Part shown: piece by piece, positions 18,197 to 27,536 of the stretch
Layout of the letters: each line of letters starts with the position of its first letter
Numbering within the stretch: position 1 is the stretch's first letter
Assembly: GCF_014282005.1 (NCBI RefSeq)
Contig: NZ_JACFTD010000003.1
Span: forward strand, 124,001-188,000
Length of the DNA: 64,000 nucleotides
DNA from: Sporosarcina sp. BP05
GTDB lineage: Bacteria > Bacillota > Bacilli > Bacillales_A > Planococcaceae
Reading direction: 5' to 3'
The notes under the pieces: generated by a model
Databases searched by the model: none
The model's input: only the letters and a program-made list of their open reading frames with translations
What the model was told of the DNA's origin: nothing
Program-made: the position numbers and the translations under genes

Positions 18197-20065
18197 GTGA
18201 CGGATCATCAATTGACGATGCTTAAAATTAAAAGTGATTTGATGGATTTATGGACCAAAGATACTGCTTTGCAGTCGTATGAACAATGGTTTAAGGCATT
18301 GAAACTAAAACTAAATAACCATTTTTATATTGCAGAAGCGGACTATTTCATATATGCCAACAATAGTTTCGTGCCTCTTAAAGGACATAAATCTGTTTCT
18401 AAGAGGAAAGAAGCTTTAGTGTTCGATGCACTGGAAATGGGAAAAGCGTTCAGCCATGATTCTTTAATTTCGCGAGTTAAAGAGAACGGTTTTAACTATG
18501 CCGACGACTTTCTTCTATTTCAAAACTTGAAATCTGAACCGCTCGGATTGCTGGTTCTTAAATCTACTGATGAATGGAAAGCCTTTGCTGCATCGCCATT
18601 TCTACATGAGCTCGAAAAGGTAGTGAGCGACATCATTGAGATAGTAAGGGAAATGGTGTTTCTTGTAAAAGAGAAAAAAAGCTCCAGGCGTTTGTTCGGA
18701 GTCACCGAATTATTCAATTCAACGATGCAAAGTAATGTGATTTTAGATGGCGTAGTCTCTGCGATATCTAAAAACTTTCCATCATCTGAAGTGGGGCTTC
18801 TTTTATCTCATGATCAAAAAGGGATGACGCATAACTATAAGTTAATTGATTACATGAACGAAAGACAGTCTGCAATGAATGCGTTCGTATCGGGTGAATT
18901 TACAAAGGAAGTTATGCCTGAACTTTCTTGCACGCTAATCAATGCACCAATCAGAGGAAGACAAGGTATCTATGGTGTGTTGCAAATTAAAGCACCAGTT
19001 GACCTCGTTTTTTCATCGACACAGAAAAATTTTGTCAGTATGGTAGTAAATACTGCAGGAAGTGCGCTAGAAAAAGCAATTCTACATGATCAATCCCACC
19101 GTGTTATCGAAGATTTACAACTTGTCAATGAAACGTCAAAAAAATTGAATAGCAATATGCATTTTGGAGAAATGACAGCATTTTTGAAACAGCAATTGCT
19201 GAAAGCGTTTCGACCAACAGAAATTGCATTCGTTTTTAACGATGAACAAGATGGTTATGACATCTCTCAATTAAGTACGGATTTTTTTCGGACAGAATCC
19301 GGCAAGAATTATATTGAATTCGCGTCTAACCACTTGAGGAGTGGTAAAGAAGCATTATTTGATGCGAATTTCAGTGGCACAATGAACGAACCAATTGGTT
19401 ACGAGTCAATCATTGCGATACCAATTATGAATCAAGAGCTACTTACGGGCTTCGTCGTATTACTGCATATGGATCAGTACTTTTTTTCATTTGACAGTTT
19501 CAAACTGATACAATCTCTTATTGGACATTCTTCGCTTGCACTTGCGAACTCGGTATTACGCGACCAGTTACAGGAACTTGTTGATAAAGATCACTTAACC
19601 AAGCTCTTTACAAGAAGCTACGTAGATAAGATTATTGAAAAGTCGATTGTTGAAGATGAAATGGGTGTTTTTGTTCTCGTAGATGTCGATGACTTCAAGA
19701 AGGTAAACGACACATATGGACATGTTACTGGTGATGATGTGCTGAAGCAGATTGCTTCCACCATAATTTCAGAAGTATCCGGTAGAGGTGTTGCTGGAAG
19801 GTGGGGGGGAGAGGAAATCGCTATCTTTTTGCCGTTGACAGGATTTCAAGAGGGAGCATTATTTGCGGAACGACTGGTCAAACTTATCCCTGCTACCACT
19901 GAACCCTCGATAACAGTATCGATAGGGATGCATAACTGGACTTCGAAACGACAGTCAACTTATAAAGAGCTGTTTCAGCGTACTGACAAAGCACTATATA
20001 TGGCGAAAAATAACGGTAAAAATCAAGTGGTAATCCATGAAAAAACCAGTTGTATCTTTTCCTAA
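18197..20065 (+). CDS. dgcP: GAF-GGDEF diguanylate cyclase DgcP (YtrP)
   Basis: A 622-residue soluble protein with no membrane helices. The N-terminal 450 residues contain GAF-like sensor regions (a segment around LINAPIRGRQGIYGVLQIKA and another around SIIAIPIMNQELLTGFVVLL). Residues about 455-615 are a GGDEF domain with DHLTKLFTR, the metal/GTP segment VDVDDFKKVNDTYGH and the active-site loop RWGGEEIAIFLP, that is GGEEI instead of GGDEF. No RxxD inhibitory site lies five residues before it, so feedback by c-di-GMP is unlikely. It makes c-di-GMP from two GTP. Start GTG after GGGGTGATT. The position upstream of megL matches ytrP in Bacillus. Confidence 0.9.
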   Translation: MTDHQLTMLKIKSDLMDLWTKDTALQSYEQWFKALKLKLNNHFYIAEADYFIYANNSFVPLKGHKSVSKRKEALVFDALEMGKAFSHDSLISRVKENGFNYADDFLLFQNLKSEPLGLLVLKSTDEWKAFAASPFLHELEKVVSDIIEIVREMVFLVKEKKSSRRLFGVTELFNSTMQSNVILDGVVSAISKNFPSSEVGLLLSHDQKGMTHNYKLIDYMNERQSAMNAFVSGEFTKEVMPELSCTLINAPIRGRQGIYGVLQIKAPVDLVFSSTQKNFVSMVVNTAGSALEKAILHDQSHRVIEDLQLVNETSKKLNSNMHFGEMTAFLKQQLLKAFRPTEIAFVFNDEQDGYDISQLSTDFFRTESGKNYIEFASNHLRSGKEALFDANFSGTMNEPIGYESIIAIPIMNQELLTGFVVLLHMDQYFFSFDSFKLIQSLIGHSSLALANSVLRDQLQELVDKDHLTKLFTRSYVDKIIEKSIVEDEMGVFVLVDVDDFKKVNDTYGHVTGDDVLKQIASTIISEVSGRGVAGRWGGEEIAIFLPLTGFQEGALFAERLVKLIPATTEPSITVSIGMHNWTSKRQSTYKELFQRTDKALYMAKNNGKNQVVIHEKTSCIFS

Positions 20066-20134
20066 CTGTGATTAAAGAGTAAACTAATAGAGAGGGAGTT
20101 AGAATATTTGAAAAACGTAAAGGGGGCAATGGAA

Positions 20135-21346
20135 ATGGACAAAAAAAACCTGCACAAAGATACGATTGTCATCCATGAGGGATATGAGGACAGAGAACAT
20201 CAGGGGAGTTTAGCGGTTCCACTTTACCAAACATCGACCTTTTCGTTTGAAACAGCATTACAAGGGGAGAATCGTTTTTCGGGTGTTGAGGAAGGGAATA
20301 TTTATTCCAGACTTGGTAATCCAACTGTCCGCGTGTTAGAGGAGCGTATGACAGCCCTTGAGAACGGAAAAGGTGCACTTGCATTTGGTTCAGGGATGGC
20401 GGCAGTCAGTACGATTCTCGTCCACTTGACGAAGTCAGGTGATCATATTCTGTGTTCACGTGGAATTTATGGCTGCACATTCGGACTTCTTGGTATGCTG
20501 AATGAGAAATATAATATCACGCATGATCTTATTCAGATGAAGACAGAAGAGGAGATTGAACGGGCTATTAAACCGGAAACGGTCTGTATATATATTGAAA
20601 CGCCTATCAATCCAACAATGGAACTTGTTGATCTTCACGCAGTCGTGAATGTAGCGAAACGTCACGGACTTCGTGTTGTAGTCGATAATACTTTTTCGTC
20701 GCCCTATTTGCAAAATCCGCTCGATATCGGAGCGGACTTCGTTTTGCATAGCGCAACAAAATATATTAACGGCCACGGAGATGTCATAGCTGGGCTTCTT
20801 GTCGGAGCCGATAAAGAAGAGATGGAGTCAATCCGCATGTCCGTGCAGAAAGATTTCGGAGGCATCATATCACCATTCGATGCTTGGCTTTTAATCCGCG
20901 GATTGAAAACGCTATCGGTTCGCATGGAGCGCCATACCTCAAATGCGGAAAAAGTGATTGCTTATCTAAAAGGTCAGAAGCTTGTGGAAGAGATCTACTA
21001 TCCATTTGATAGAGACAATCCACAATATGAAATAGCGAAACGCCAAATGAGAGCAGGAGGCGGCCTGATTTCATTTACAATTAAAGGTGGTAAAGAAGGG
21101 GCTCAGCTATTAATGGATAGCCTATCCCTCATTAAGATTGCAGTTAGTCTGGGAGACGCCGAAACGCTTATCCAGCATCCCGCGACGATGACACATTCAG
21201 TTATTCCGGAGGCAGAGCGTCTGCAGATGGGTATCACTGATTCTTTGTTAAGGCTTTCAGTCGGTCTAGAACATGCTGAGGATCTTATAGCTGATTTCAA
21301 GGCGGCATTCGTGATCATGGAGACGGCAATTACTGAGCGGGCTTAA
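20135..21346 (+). CDS. megL: Methionine gamma-lyase (Cys/Met PLP enzyme)
   Basis: A 403-residue fold-type I PLP enzyme. The Schiff-base lysine lies in LHSATKYINGHGD and substrate-binding motifs include SRLGNPTVRVLEE and VVDNTFSSPYLQNP. The sequence IYGCTFGLL places tyrosine and cysteine exactly where methionine gamma-lyases carry their diagnostic Tyr-x-Cys, which favours that activity (methanethiol, ammonia and 2-oxobutyrate from methionine) over cystathionine synthase or lyase. The start at ATG 20135 lies 8 nt behind AAAGGGGG; an upstream TTG at 20108 with GAGGGAG is possible. A methionine-sulfoxide reductase gene converges on it across a shared terminator. Confidence 0.88.
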   Translation: MDKKNLHKDTIVIHEGYEDREHQGSLAVPLYQTSTFSFETALQGENRFSGVEEGNIYSRLGNPTVRVLEERMTALENGKGALAFGSGMAAVSTILVHLTKSGDHILCSRGIYGCTFGLLGMLNEKYNITHDLIQMKTEEEIERAIKPETVCIYIETPINPTMELVDLHAVVNVAKRHGLRVVVDNTFSSPYLQNPLDIGADFVLHSATKYINGHGDVIAGLLVGADKEEMESIRMSVQKDFGGIISPFDAWLLIRGLKTLSVRMERHTSNAEKVIAYLKGQKLVEEIYYPFDRDNPQYEIAKRQMRAGGGLISFTIKGGKEGAQLLMDSLSLIKIAVSLGDAETLIQHPATMTHSVIPEAERLQMGITDSLLRLSVGLEHAEDLIADFKAAFVIMETAITERA

Positions 21347-21357
21347 CCAATGAAAAA

Positions 21358-21396
21358 ACTGCCCTGGCCACCGATTGTCCGGTGGCCAGGGCAGCT
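21358..21396. terminator. Bidirectional terminator between megL and the fRMsr gene
   Basis: CTGCCCTGGCCACCG pairs perfectly with CGGTGGCCAGGGCAG around a short loop, flanked by A- and T-rich ends. Confidence 0.85.
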
Positions 21397-21402
21397 TGTT
21401 GT

Positions 21403-21882
21403 TCAAAGATGTTTGACTAGAACCTCGACGAGATATTCCAGTCCAGCTCTATCTTCTTCAGTGAAGCGGTTCAGCTCAGGACTGTCGATGTCAAGGACGC
21501 CTAGCAAGACACCGTCTTTTATTAAAGGTACAACGATTTCAGATTGTGAAGCTGCATCGCAGGCAATATGTCCGGGAAACGCATTGACGTTTGGCACGAC
21601 AATTGATTTTTTTGTTTCAGCCGCTGTTCCGCAGACACCTTTTCCAAGAGGAATACGGATGCACGCGGGTAGTCCTTGGAAAGGGCCGAGTACCAGTTCT
21701 GCGTCATCCATTAAGTAAAAACCGACCCAATTGATGCGGTCGAAAAATTGATTGAGTAAAGCAGAAGCGTTGCTCAAGTTTGCGTACATATTTTTCTCGC
21801 CTGTCAACAATGCGTCCAATTGACTTGAAAGTTGTTCATATTTCACTTTTAAATCAGTGGCATAGTCAATTCCTTGAAACAA
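21403..21882 (-). CDS. ytsP: GAF-type free methionine-R-sulfoxide reductase (YtsP)
   Basis: A single GAF domain of about 159 residues. The three conserved cysteines of free-Met-R-sulfoxide reductase are present in LPACIRI, GKGVCGTA and GHIACDAASQSE, with the neighbouring acidic residues. It reduces free methionine-R-sulfoxide by a thiol mechanism. The frame extends to GTG 21889-21891, but that codon overlaps the AAGGGG ribosome site; TTG 21880-21882 is correctly spaced and preferred. Convergent with megL, so the two genes share a methionine theme, though probably by ancestral synteny. Confidence 0.9.
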   Translation of the reverse strand: MFQGIDYATDLKVKYEQLSSQLDALLTGEKNMYANLSNASALLNQFFDRINWVGFYLMDDAELVLGPFQGLPACIRIPLGKGVCGTAAETKKSIVVPNVNAFPGHIACDAASQSEIVVPLIKDGVLLGVLDIDSPELNRFTEEDRAGLEYLVEVLVKHL

Positions 21883-22077
21883 ATAGAACACCCCTTATAA
21901 GTATATTTAATTTTAATAAGTATACATTTTAAGACGTTTATAAACAAATTTTGTCGATTATTAGGATGGAAAGCAGATTTTTCCCTATAAATCATTCATA
22001 TTCGCAACTAAAAGAGTTTAAACGTGGTACTATATAGAATAATATCATGGTACAGTGACTTGGACAGGGGGACCACG

Positions 22078-23769
22078 ATGAAAATCATCATCATCGCCAT
22101 ACTAATAATTATTTTATTAACGACAATCGCCTTCTTATTCAGGCGCAAACATATCCAGGAAATTAGTCGATTGGAGCAGGAGAAGCTACAAATCCAACAT
22201 AAACCCATCTTAGAAGAGATGACGAAAGTGAAACAATTGAACATGACTGGCGAAACCGAAGAGAAATTTGAACGGTGGCGCAGTGAATGGACAGAATTGA
22301 TGGACGTACATATGCCAGAAATCGATACATTATTATTTGATGTAGAGGATGTAGTAGATCGTTTCCGTTTTAGAAAAGCAACAGGGTTAGAGAAAGAAAT
22401 TCAAGAAAAAGTTCGATTTTGCGATAAAAAAATGAACAACATTTTGCATGAGTTAAACGAACTCGTTGGCAGTGAAGAGAAAAACCGCATCGAGATGGAA
22501 AAATTAAAAGAACAGCATCGTGCCGCTCGCAAGGCAGTACTCGCTCATCAACATTCGTTCGGCATGACAGCGAATCCCCTTGAAAAGGAACTTGAATCAT
22601 TTAACCCGAAATTCGTAGAATACGACGAGTTGACAGCGAACGGCAATTATTTGCTGGCACGGGAAATTGTTATGGCATTATCAGCAAAGGGTGATCATGT
22701 TTTTACGTTGATTCACGAAATTCCATCGTTGCTTTCTGAAATACAAAGCAAAATTCCAGCATCAGTTCGTGAAATTCGAAATGGAACGAGAGAGATGGAA
22801 GAACAGTCCTATTATTTGCAACACCTAGAACTGACTGAACAACTTAGAATAATTGAGTTTGAACTTGAAGAGCTGTTGTTAAAAATGGCTGACCTTCAAA
22901 TTGAATCTGTTCAACAGTGTACAAGCGACATAAATGATCGCATCGATTCGTTTTACGATGCGCTTGAGAATGAAGTGAATGCAAAGCATTATGTAGATGG
23001 GCACTATAATCAAATTGCCGATAAGCTTCACGTAATAACAATTTTGACAAGAGAAACTTCAGACGAGGCGGCTTTTGTTCAGCAAAGTTATCGACTGGAT
23101 GAAAAAGAGGCACAAATTCCACAACTGGCTCTCAAAAAATTAGGTTCTCTCGACAAACGGTTTGGTGTGCTTATTTATAGACTTGAGGAACAAGTATCTG
23201 CTTATTCGGGATTACAAGAAGAGTTGCAATCCATTTCTGAAGAACTAGAGCAAATAGCTGATGAACAGGAAAGTTTAAAAAATCGTATGAAAAACTTACG
23301 AATTGATGAAAATAATGTTCGGACTAAACTGGAAGAGTTATCGCGTAAATTACAAAATTCGGAACGTATGCTACATAAAGGGAATATTCCTGGTGTACCA
23401 GATGATATGGAAGCTCGCCTTGAAGAAGCCGATGAACAAATTTATATCGTGACACAAAGTTTACAGGAAGTACCGCTTAATATGAGTCTCGTCGATTCTT
23501 ATTTAGAGAACGCAGCGAAAGCTGTAGATGATGTAACCATGAAAGTTGAAGAGATGCTTGAGAATGTATTGCTGATTGAGTGGATCATCCAATATGGAAA
23601 CAGATACCGTGGGTCCAATCCCGAAGTTCACGCCCGCCTGTTAGATGCTGAAGAGTCATTCAGACAATTCCGTTATGCAAAAGCATTAGAAGAAGCAGCA
23701 ACGGCGGTTGAAGAAATGGAACCGGGTGCAATGAAACGAATTGAAGAACTTGTGAAAGAACACGTCTGA
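22078..23769 (+). CDS. ezrA: Septation ring formation regulator EzrA
   Basis: A 563-residue protein (B. subtilis EzrA 562). Residues 2-22 form one membrane helix (KIIIIAILIIILLTTIAFLF), followed entirely by spectrin-like coiled-coil repeats in the cytoplasm. Near the C-terminus IQYGNRYRGSNPEVHARLL corresponds to the conserved QNR patch needed for mid-cell localisation. EzrA curbs FtsZ ring formation away from mid-cell and helps link the ring to wall synthesis. ATG 22078 lies behind AGGGGGA; a longer frame exists upstream but has no ribosome site and would bury the membrane segment. The intergenic region after it holds a terminator and a perfect 17-bp palindrome. Confidence 0.96.
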   Translation: MKIIIIAILIIILLTTIAFLFRRKHIQEISRLEQEKLQIQHKPILEEMTKVKQLNMTGETEEKFERWRSEWTELMDVHMPEIDTLLFDVEDVVDRFRFRKATGLEKEIQEKVRFCDKKMNNILHELNELVGSEEKNRIEMEKLKEQHRAARKAVLAHQHSFGMTANPLEKELESFNPKFVEYDELTANGNYLLAREIVMALSAKGDHVFTLIHEIPSLLSEIQSKIPASVREIRNGTREMEEQSYYLQHLELTEQLRIIEFELEELLLKMADLQIESVQQCTSDINDRIDSFYDALENEVNAKHYVDGHYNQIADKLHVITILTRETSDEAAFVQQSYRLDEKEAQIPQLALKKLGSLDKRFGVLIYRLEEQVSAYSGLQEELQSISEELEQIADEQESLKNRMKNLRIDENNVRTKLEELSRKLQNSERMLHKGNIPGVPDDMEARLEEADEQIYIVTQSLQEVPLNMSLVDSYLENAAKAVDDVTMKVEEMLENVLLIEWIIQYGNRYRGSNPEVHARLLDAEESFRQFRYAKALEEAATAVEEMEPGAMKRIEELVKEHV

Positions 23770-23787
23770 GTTAAAAAGTAGACTACA

Positions 23788-23819
23788 AATAGCCACCGGC
23801 ATATAATGCAGGTGGCTTT
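23788..23819 (+). terminator. Terminator after ezrA
   Basis: AGCCACCGGCAT and ATGCAGGTGGCT form a stem with a mismatch, followed by TTGT. Moderate T-run. Confidence 0.55.
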
Positions 23820-23830
23820 GTCACGCATTT

Positions 23831-23893
23831 AACTTGAATTAGCAGGGTGCAAACTCCCTGCTAATTCAAGTTATGCCTTCTGCGTATGTCACT
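23831..23893 (+). repeat. Double-hairpin palindromic repeat, copy 1
   Basis: AACTTGAATTAGCAGGG (23831-23847) pairs perfectly with CCCTGCTAATTCAAGTT (23856-23872), 17 bp, followed by a remnant of the second hairpin (ATGCCTTCTGCGTA). Homologous units lie just past ald (38267-38325) and icd (56521-56575). Confidence 0.8.
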
Positions 23894-23924
23894 AATTTTT
23901 TTGTAAAATGAAAGGAAGATTCAC

Positions 23925-25058
23925 ATGATTTATTTTGATAATAGCGCTACAACGGCTCCTGATGAGAGTGTGCTTACATCTTTCATAGAAGTAAACAAGC
24001 GCTTTTTTGCGAATCCCGCTTCAATACATCTTGCTGGGAAGGAAGCCGAGACGCTTCTTGAACGATCAAGAGAACAGATCCTATCGATTCTTGGTGCACC
24101 TAACGGAGAGCTTTTATTCACATCGGGTGGTACGGAGGCCAATAATTTGGCGGTTATCGGTTTTGCGCGTGCTTTGCATGCCAGGGGCAACCATCTAATC
24201 ACAACAAAAATAGAACATCCATCAGTTCTTCATTCAATGAGACATTTAGAGACGCAAGGGTTTGAAGTTGATTATTTGTCAGTGGATGAACAAGGAACGA
24301 TCTCTGTTGAAGAGTTGAAAAGTAAACTTCGTAAAGATACAATACTTGTCAGTATCATGCATGTCAATAATGAAATCGGTACAATACAGCCAATTGCTGA
24401 ATGTGCACGTATCATTAAAGAAAACTCAAGGGCGCTATTTCATTCGGACACCGTTCAAAGTTTTGGTAAACTACCCGTTTCGTTATCAGGTGACGGTCCG
24501 GACGCAATAACGATTTCAGCCCATAAAATTAATGGCTTGAAAGGTTCGGGCATACTAGCATTAAGAAAAGGAATGACACCAGAACCAATTAGTTATGGCG
24601 GTGGCCAGGAAAAAGGAATGCGCAGCGGTACCGTTTCTGTAGCAGACGCAGTCGCGTTGGCAAAAGCAATCCGGATAAGTGCGACAGATGTTGAGCAGAA
24701 AGACTTTAGGCAATGGAGAAATCGCCTAATTAAGTTTATCGAGCAATTTGAAAATGTTCGTGTACTTGCCCCTGATAAGGCAGCGCCGCATATCTTAGCT
24801 GTCGCTTTTTATAAAGTGAAAGGGGAAGTCGCCGTTAACTTCTTTCAAGAAAACGGCATAACTATTTCAACGTCTAGTGCTTGTTCATCGAAAAATGGCA
24901 CTATGGGACATGTTATAGAAGCAATAGGTGTTAATGGGAAATTTAATAACGGTGTAATTCGTATCAGCTTTGGAAAAAATAATATTGAACAGCATGTGGT
25001 GGAATTCGAGCAAGTATTTGCACGGTTCATGGAACTGCTTGGAAGGGGAAATAAGTAA
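23925..25058 (+). CDS. nifZ: Cysteine desulfurase dedicated to ThiI (NifZ/IscS type)
   Basis: A 377-residue class V PLP aminotransferase-fold enzyme that takes sulfur from cysteine and holds it as a persulfide. PLP lysine in ISAHKINGLKGSG; catalytic cysteine in STSSACSSKNG; substrate and PLP contacts in FTSGGTEANNLA and GGGQEKGMRSGT. The stop overlaps the ATG of thiI by one base, so the two are translated together. In Bacillus this pair makes 4-thiouridine in tRNA. The short mobile loop before the active-site cysteine fits a dedicated sulfur donor. No Fe-S scaffold gene is nearby. Confidence 0.93.
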   Translation: MIYFDNSATTAPDESVLTSFIEVNKRFFANPASIHLAGKEAETLLERSREQILSILGAPNGELLFTSGGTEANNLAVIGFARALHARGNHLITTKIEHPSVLHSMRHLETQGFEVDYLSVDEQGTISVEELKSKLRKDTILVSIMHVNNEIGTIQPIAECARIIKENSRALFHSDTVQSFGKLPVSLSGDGPDAITISAHKINGLKGSGILALRKGMTPEPISYGGGQEKGMRSGTVSVADAVALAKAIRISATDVEQKDFRQWRNRLIKFIEQFENVRVLAPDKAAPHILAVAFYKVKGEVAVNFFQENGITISTSSACSSKNGTMGHVIEAIGVNGKFNNGVIRISFGKNNIEQHVVEFEQVFARFMELLGRGNK

Positions 25059-26260
25059 TGGAATGGAACGAACTATTGATACGCTATGGAGAGATATCAT
25101 TAAAGGGGCGAAACAGGAATGTCTTCGTCAAGAAATTAAGAAACAATGTTAAAGATGCTTTGAGTGATTTGAAAACGGTGATTATTAAATCAGAACGTGA
25201 CCGCATGTTTCTTTTTGCGGAAGACAAAAATGAGATGGAAGAAGCGATAGCTCGTTTGCCGCATGTTTTTGGCATCCAATCATTCAGTCCTGTTGCAAAA
25301 TGTGAAGCGACGCTTGAAGCCATAAAAGAAAAAGCATTAGAAGTCATTGGTGCAGATGAGACTGCTGGTAAAACGTTCAAAGTTGAAGTGAGACGTACAG
25401 ATAAAAGATTCCCTCTTGTAACAAATGAGTTGCAGTTGGAAATTGGGTCGCATGTGTTACGTAGCTTCCCAGACCTTATTGTGCAAATGAAAAAACCTGA
25501 TATTGTATTACACATTGATATTAGAATAGAAGGAGCTTTCTTAACTGCTAAAGTGTATGAAGGTGCAGGCGGTATGCCGGTAGGTTCGAATGGTCATTCA
25601 ATTCTTATGTTGTCAGGCGGTATTGACAGTCCGGTTGCAGGTTATCTTATGATGAAGCGCGGTGTGTCGATTGATGCAATACACTTTGCTAGTCCACCGT
25701 TCACAAGTGATTTGGCTAAACAGAAAGTGATGGACCTCGCAGAGAAGTTAAGTTCATTTGGAGCAGCAGTTAGGCTTCATATAATACCATTCACCGAAAT
25801 CCAGCAAGCAATTGTCAGTCAAGTACCGGATAATGTTTCAATGACAACAACGCGAAGATTAATGCTTCAAATTGCTGATAAAGTGCGCGAAGAAGAAGGT
25901 GCGCTCGCGATTGTAACAGGGGAAAGTCTCGGACAAGTCGCAAGTCAAACGCTTGAAAGCTTAACGGCTATCAATGCTGTGACTTCTTCACCTATTTTGC
26001 GTCCTCTCATTGCAACGGACAAACTGGATATTATAGATATTGCTCAAACGATTGGCACATACGAAATTTCAATCAGACCTTATGAGGATTGCTGCACAAT
26101 CTTTTCACCTTCAAATCCGAAAACAAAACCGAAGCTTGAAAAAGTCGCTTATTATGAAAGCTTCACTGATTTCGAGCCAATGATTGAAGAAGCGATTGTA
26201 AATCGACTAATAGTTGAATTACCACTTCAACAAAAGGACGACTTTGCAGACCTACTTTAA
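25058..26260 (+). CDS. thiI: tRNA 4-thiouridine synthetase ThiI
   Basis: A 400-residue protein. The N-terminal ferredoxin-like and THUMP RNA-binding domains (to about residue 165) precede a PP-loop ATPase with the motif LMLSGGIDSPVAGYL near residue 186. It activates U8 of tRNA by adenylation and inserts sulfur. It lacks the C-terminal rhodanese domain of E. coli ThiI, as usual in Bacillus, so sulfur must come directly from the upstream desulfurase. The conserved CCTIF near the C-terminus is present. Translationally coupled to that gene. A strong terminator (26391-26427) follows. Confidence 0.95.
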   Translation: MEWNELLIRYGEISLKGRNRNVFVKKLRNNVKDALSDLKTVIIKSERDRMFLFAEDKNEMEEAIARLPHVFGIQSFSPVAKCEATLEAIKEKALEVIGADETAGKTFKVEVRRTDKRFPLVTNELQLEIGSHVLRSFPDLIVQMKKPDIVLHIDIRIEGAFLTAKVYEGAGGMPVGSNGHSILMLSGGIDSPVAGYLMMKRGVSIDAIHFASPPFTSDLAKQKVMDLAEKLSSFGAAVRLHIIPFTEIQQAIVSQVPDNVSMTTTRRLMLQIADKVREEEGALAIVTGESLGQVASQTLESLTAINAVTSSPILRPLIATDKLDIIDIAQTIGTYEISIRPYEDCCTIFSPSNPKTKPKLEKVAYYESFTDFEPMIEEAIVNRLIVELPLQQKDDFADLL

Positions 26261-26390
26261 TGGTTCAATGAATTACTGTTTGCATCCCTTGTATGAAATT
26301 CCGTTTGCGATGCATTCTATACGCACATAGAAGTTGGCGCTAAAGTTAAATGGGTTCGGGATAACTCGCACTCAATCAAATAGAAGAACT

Positions 26391-26427
26391 AAAAAGCTGC
26401 ATCGGACATTGTCTGATGCAGCTTTTT
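26391..26427 (+). terminator. Terminator after thiI
   Basis: AAAAAGCTGCATC pairs with GATGCAGCTTTTT, with an inner GAC/GTC extension and a T-run. Confidence 0.85.
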
Positions 26428-26506
26428 AGCTTATATAGTGTAAGCAAAAGTATGGTTGCTTAAACTAACCCCAAGTGTTTGGCGGTATTTACCATTTGTT
26501 TTTCAC

Positions 26507-26535
26507 GCATGAATTTTATTAACAGGCGCATTCTA
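26507..26535 (+). promoter_or_regulatory. Sigma-G promoter of SASP gene 1
   Basis: GCATG at 26507-26511, 17 nt, then CATTCTA at 26529-26535. This fits the forespore sigma-G consensus (gnATR, 17-18 nt, cAtnnTA). The same boxes and the same spacer recur before the two following SASP genes. Confidence 0.8.
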
Positions 26536-26557
26536 TGTGCACAAGGAGGTGATAAAT

Positions 26558-26764
26558 ATGGCGAACAACAACAGCGGCAACTCGAATCAACTAGTAGTTC
26601 CAGGCGTAAGACAAGCACTTGATCAAATGAAAAATGAAATTGCAGCAGAATTCGGCGTACAAATGGGGCCAGATGCATCATCGCGTGCCAACGGATCCGT
26701 CGGTGGAGAAATTACAAAGCGATTAGTGCGTCAGGCGCAACAACAAATGAATGGCAACAAATAA
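26558..26764 (+). CDS. Alpha/beta-type small acid-soluble spore protein, copy 1
   Basis: A 68-residue SASP beginning [11 protein letters not shown]. It has the conserved germination-protease region ([11 protein letters not shown]) and the DNA-binding block GANGS-like [15 protein letters not shown] near the C-terminus. Such proteins coat forespore DNA, push it toward an A-like form and protect it from UV, then supply amino acids in germination. The start ATG 26558 follows AAGGAGGTG. A longer in-frame start at 26537 would overlap that ribosome site and is rejected. First of a tandem triplication with repeat units of about 380 bp. Confidence 0.95.
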   Translation: MANNNSGNSNQLVVPGVRQALDQMKNEIAAEFGVQMGPDASSRANGSVGGEITKRLVRQAQQQMNGNK

Positions 26765-26882
26765 AAAATTTCATGCAATGAAAAGATGTTTTTTAACAAC
26801 TTTTCGCCAATATAGTGTAAGCAAAAATGCAGGTATTTAAACTGTTTTAAGTAAATGGTGAACATTACCAGGACAAACAAAT

Positions 26883-26911
26883 GCATAAAGTTTTGTAAAC
26901 GGCACATTCTA
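26883..26911 (+). promoter_or_regulatory. Sigma-G promoter of SASP gene 2
   Basis: GCATA at 26883-26887 and CATTCTA at 26905-26911 with a 17-nt spacer, identical in geometry to the other two SASP promoters. Confidence 0.8.
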
Positions 26912-26933
26912 TGTGCACAAGGAGGTGACAAAC

Positions 26934-27143
26934 ATGCCAAACAACAACAGTGGTAATTCAAATCAGTTAGAAGTTCCAGGCGCAAGACAAGCACTGGACC
27001 AAATGAAAAATGAAATTGCAGCAGAATTCGGTGTACAAATGGGACCAGATGCATCATCACGTGCGAACGGTTCGGTCGGTGGAGAAATTACAAAACGACT
27101 AGTGCGTCAAGCGCAACAACAAATGAACGGATACCAAAAATAA
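26934..27143 (+). CDS. Alpha/beta-type small acid-soluble spore protein, copy 2
   Basis: A 69-residue SASP starting [14 protein letters not shown]. It differs from copy 1 mainly at residue 2, at positions 13 and 17 (E and A in place of V), and in the tail (MNGYQK). The protease site and the DNA-binding block are intact. AAGGAGGTG lies 8 nt before the ATG. It has its own promoter, and the weak stem AAAAGCTGAT / ATCAGTTTTT after it may end the transcript. Confidence 0.95.
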   Translation: MPNNNSGNSNQLEVPGARQALDQMKNEIAAEFGVQMGPDASSRANGSVGGEITKRLVRQAQQQMNGYQK

Positions 27144-27268
27144 CTTTTTAAATGAAAAGCTGATCTAGGTATTATCAAAATCAGTTTTTCGCTTCTACAG
27201 TGTAAGCAAAAGCAAAGTAAATTAAACAGATCCAAAGTGATTAACAAAATTTACCACCCATTATTATT

Positions 27269-27297
27269 GCATGAATTTCTGCATCTAGCACATTCTA
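27269..27297 (+). promoter_or_regulatory. Sigma-G promoter of SASP gene 3
   Basis: GCATG at 27269-27273 and CATTCTA at 27291-27297, spacer 17 nt. Confidence 0.8.
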
Positions 27298-27319
27298 ATT
27301 GTACAAGGAGGTGACAATC

Positions 27320-27523
27320 ATGGCGAACAACAACAGCGGCAACTCGAATCAGTTAGTAGTTCCAGGCGTAAGACAAGCATTGGATCAAATGAAAAATGAA
27401 ATCGCAGCAGAATTTGGCGTACAAATGGGACCAGATGCTTCAGCGCGTGCCAACGGATCCGTCGGCGGGGAAATTACAAAGCGCTTAGTGCAACAGGCTC
27501 AATCACAAATGAAGGGTTACTAA
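27320..27523 (+). CDS. Alpha/beta-type small acid-soluble spore protein, copy 3
   Basis: A 67-residue SASP, closest to copy 1 in the N-terminal half (same [17 protein letters not shown]) but with substitutions S to A in DASAR and R to Q in RLVQQ, and a different tail (SQMKGY). Own ribosome site AAGGAGGTG and sigma-G promoter. Ends before the terminator at 27537-27576. Confidence 0.95.
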   Translation: MANNNSGNSNQLVVPGVRQALDQMKNEIAAEFGVQMGPDASARANGSVGGEITKRLVQQAQSQMKGY

Positions 27524-27536
27524 GAATAATTGTTTA

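Noticed and set aside
20108..20134. TTG start for megL
   Set aside because: Possible, but AAAGGGGG is ideally placed for ATG 20135.
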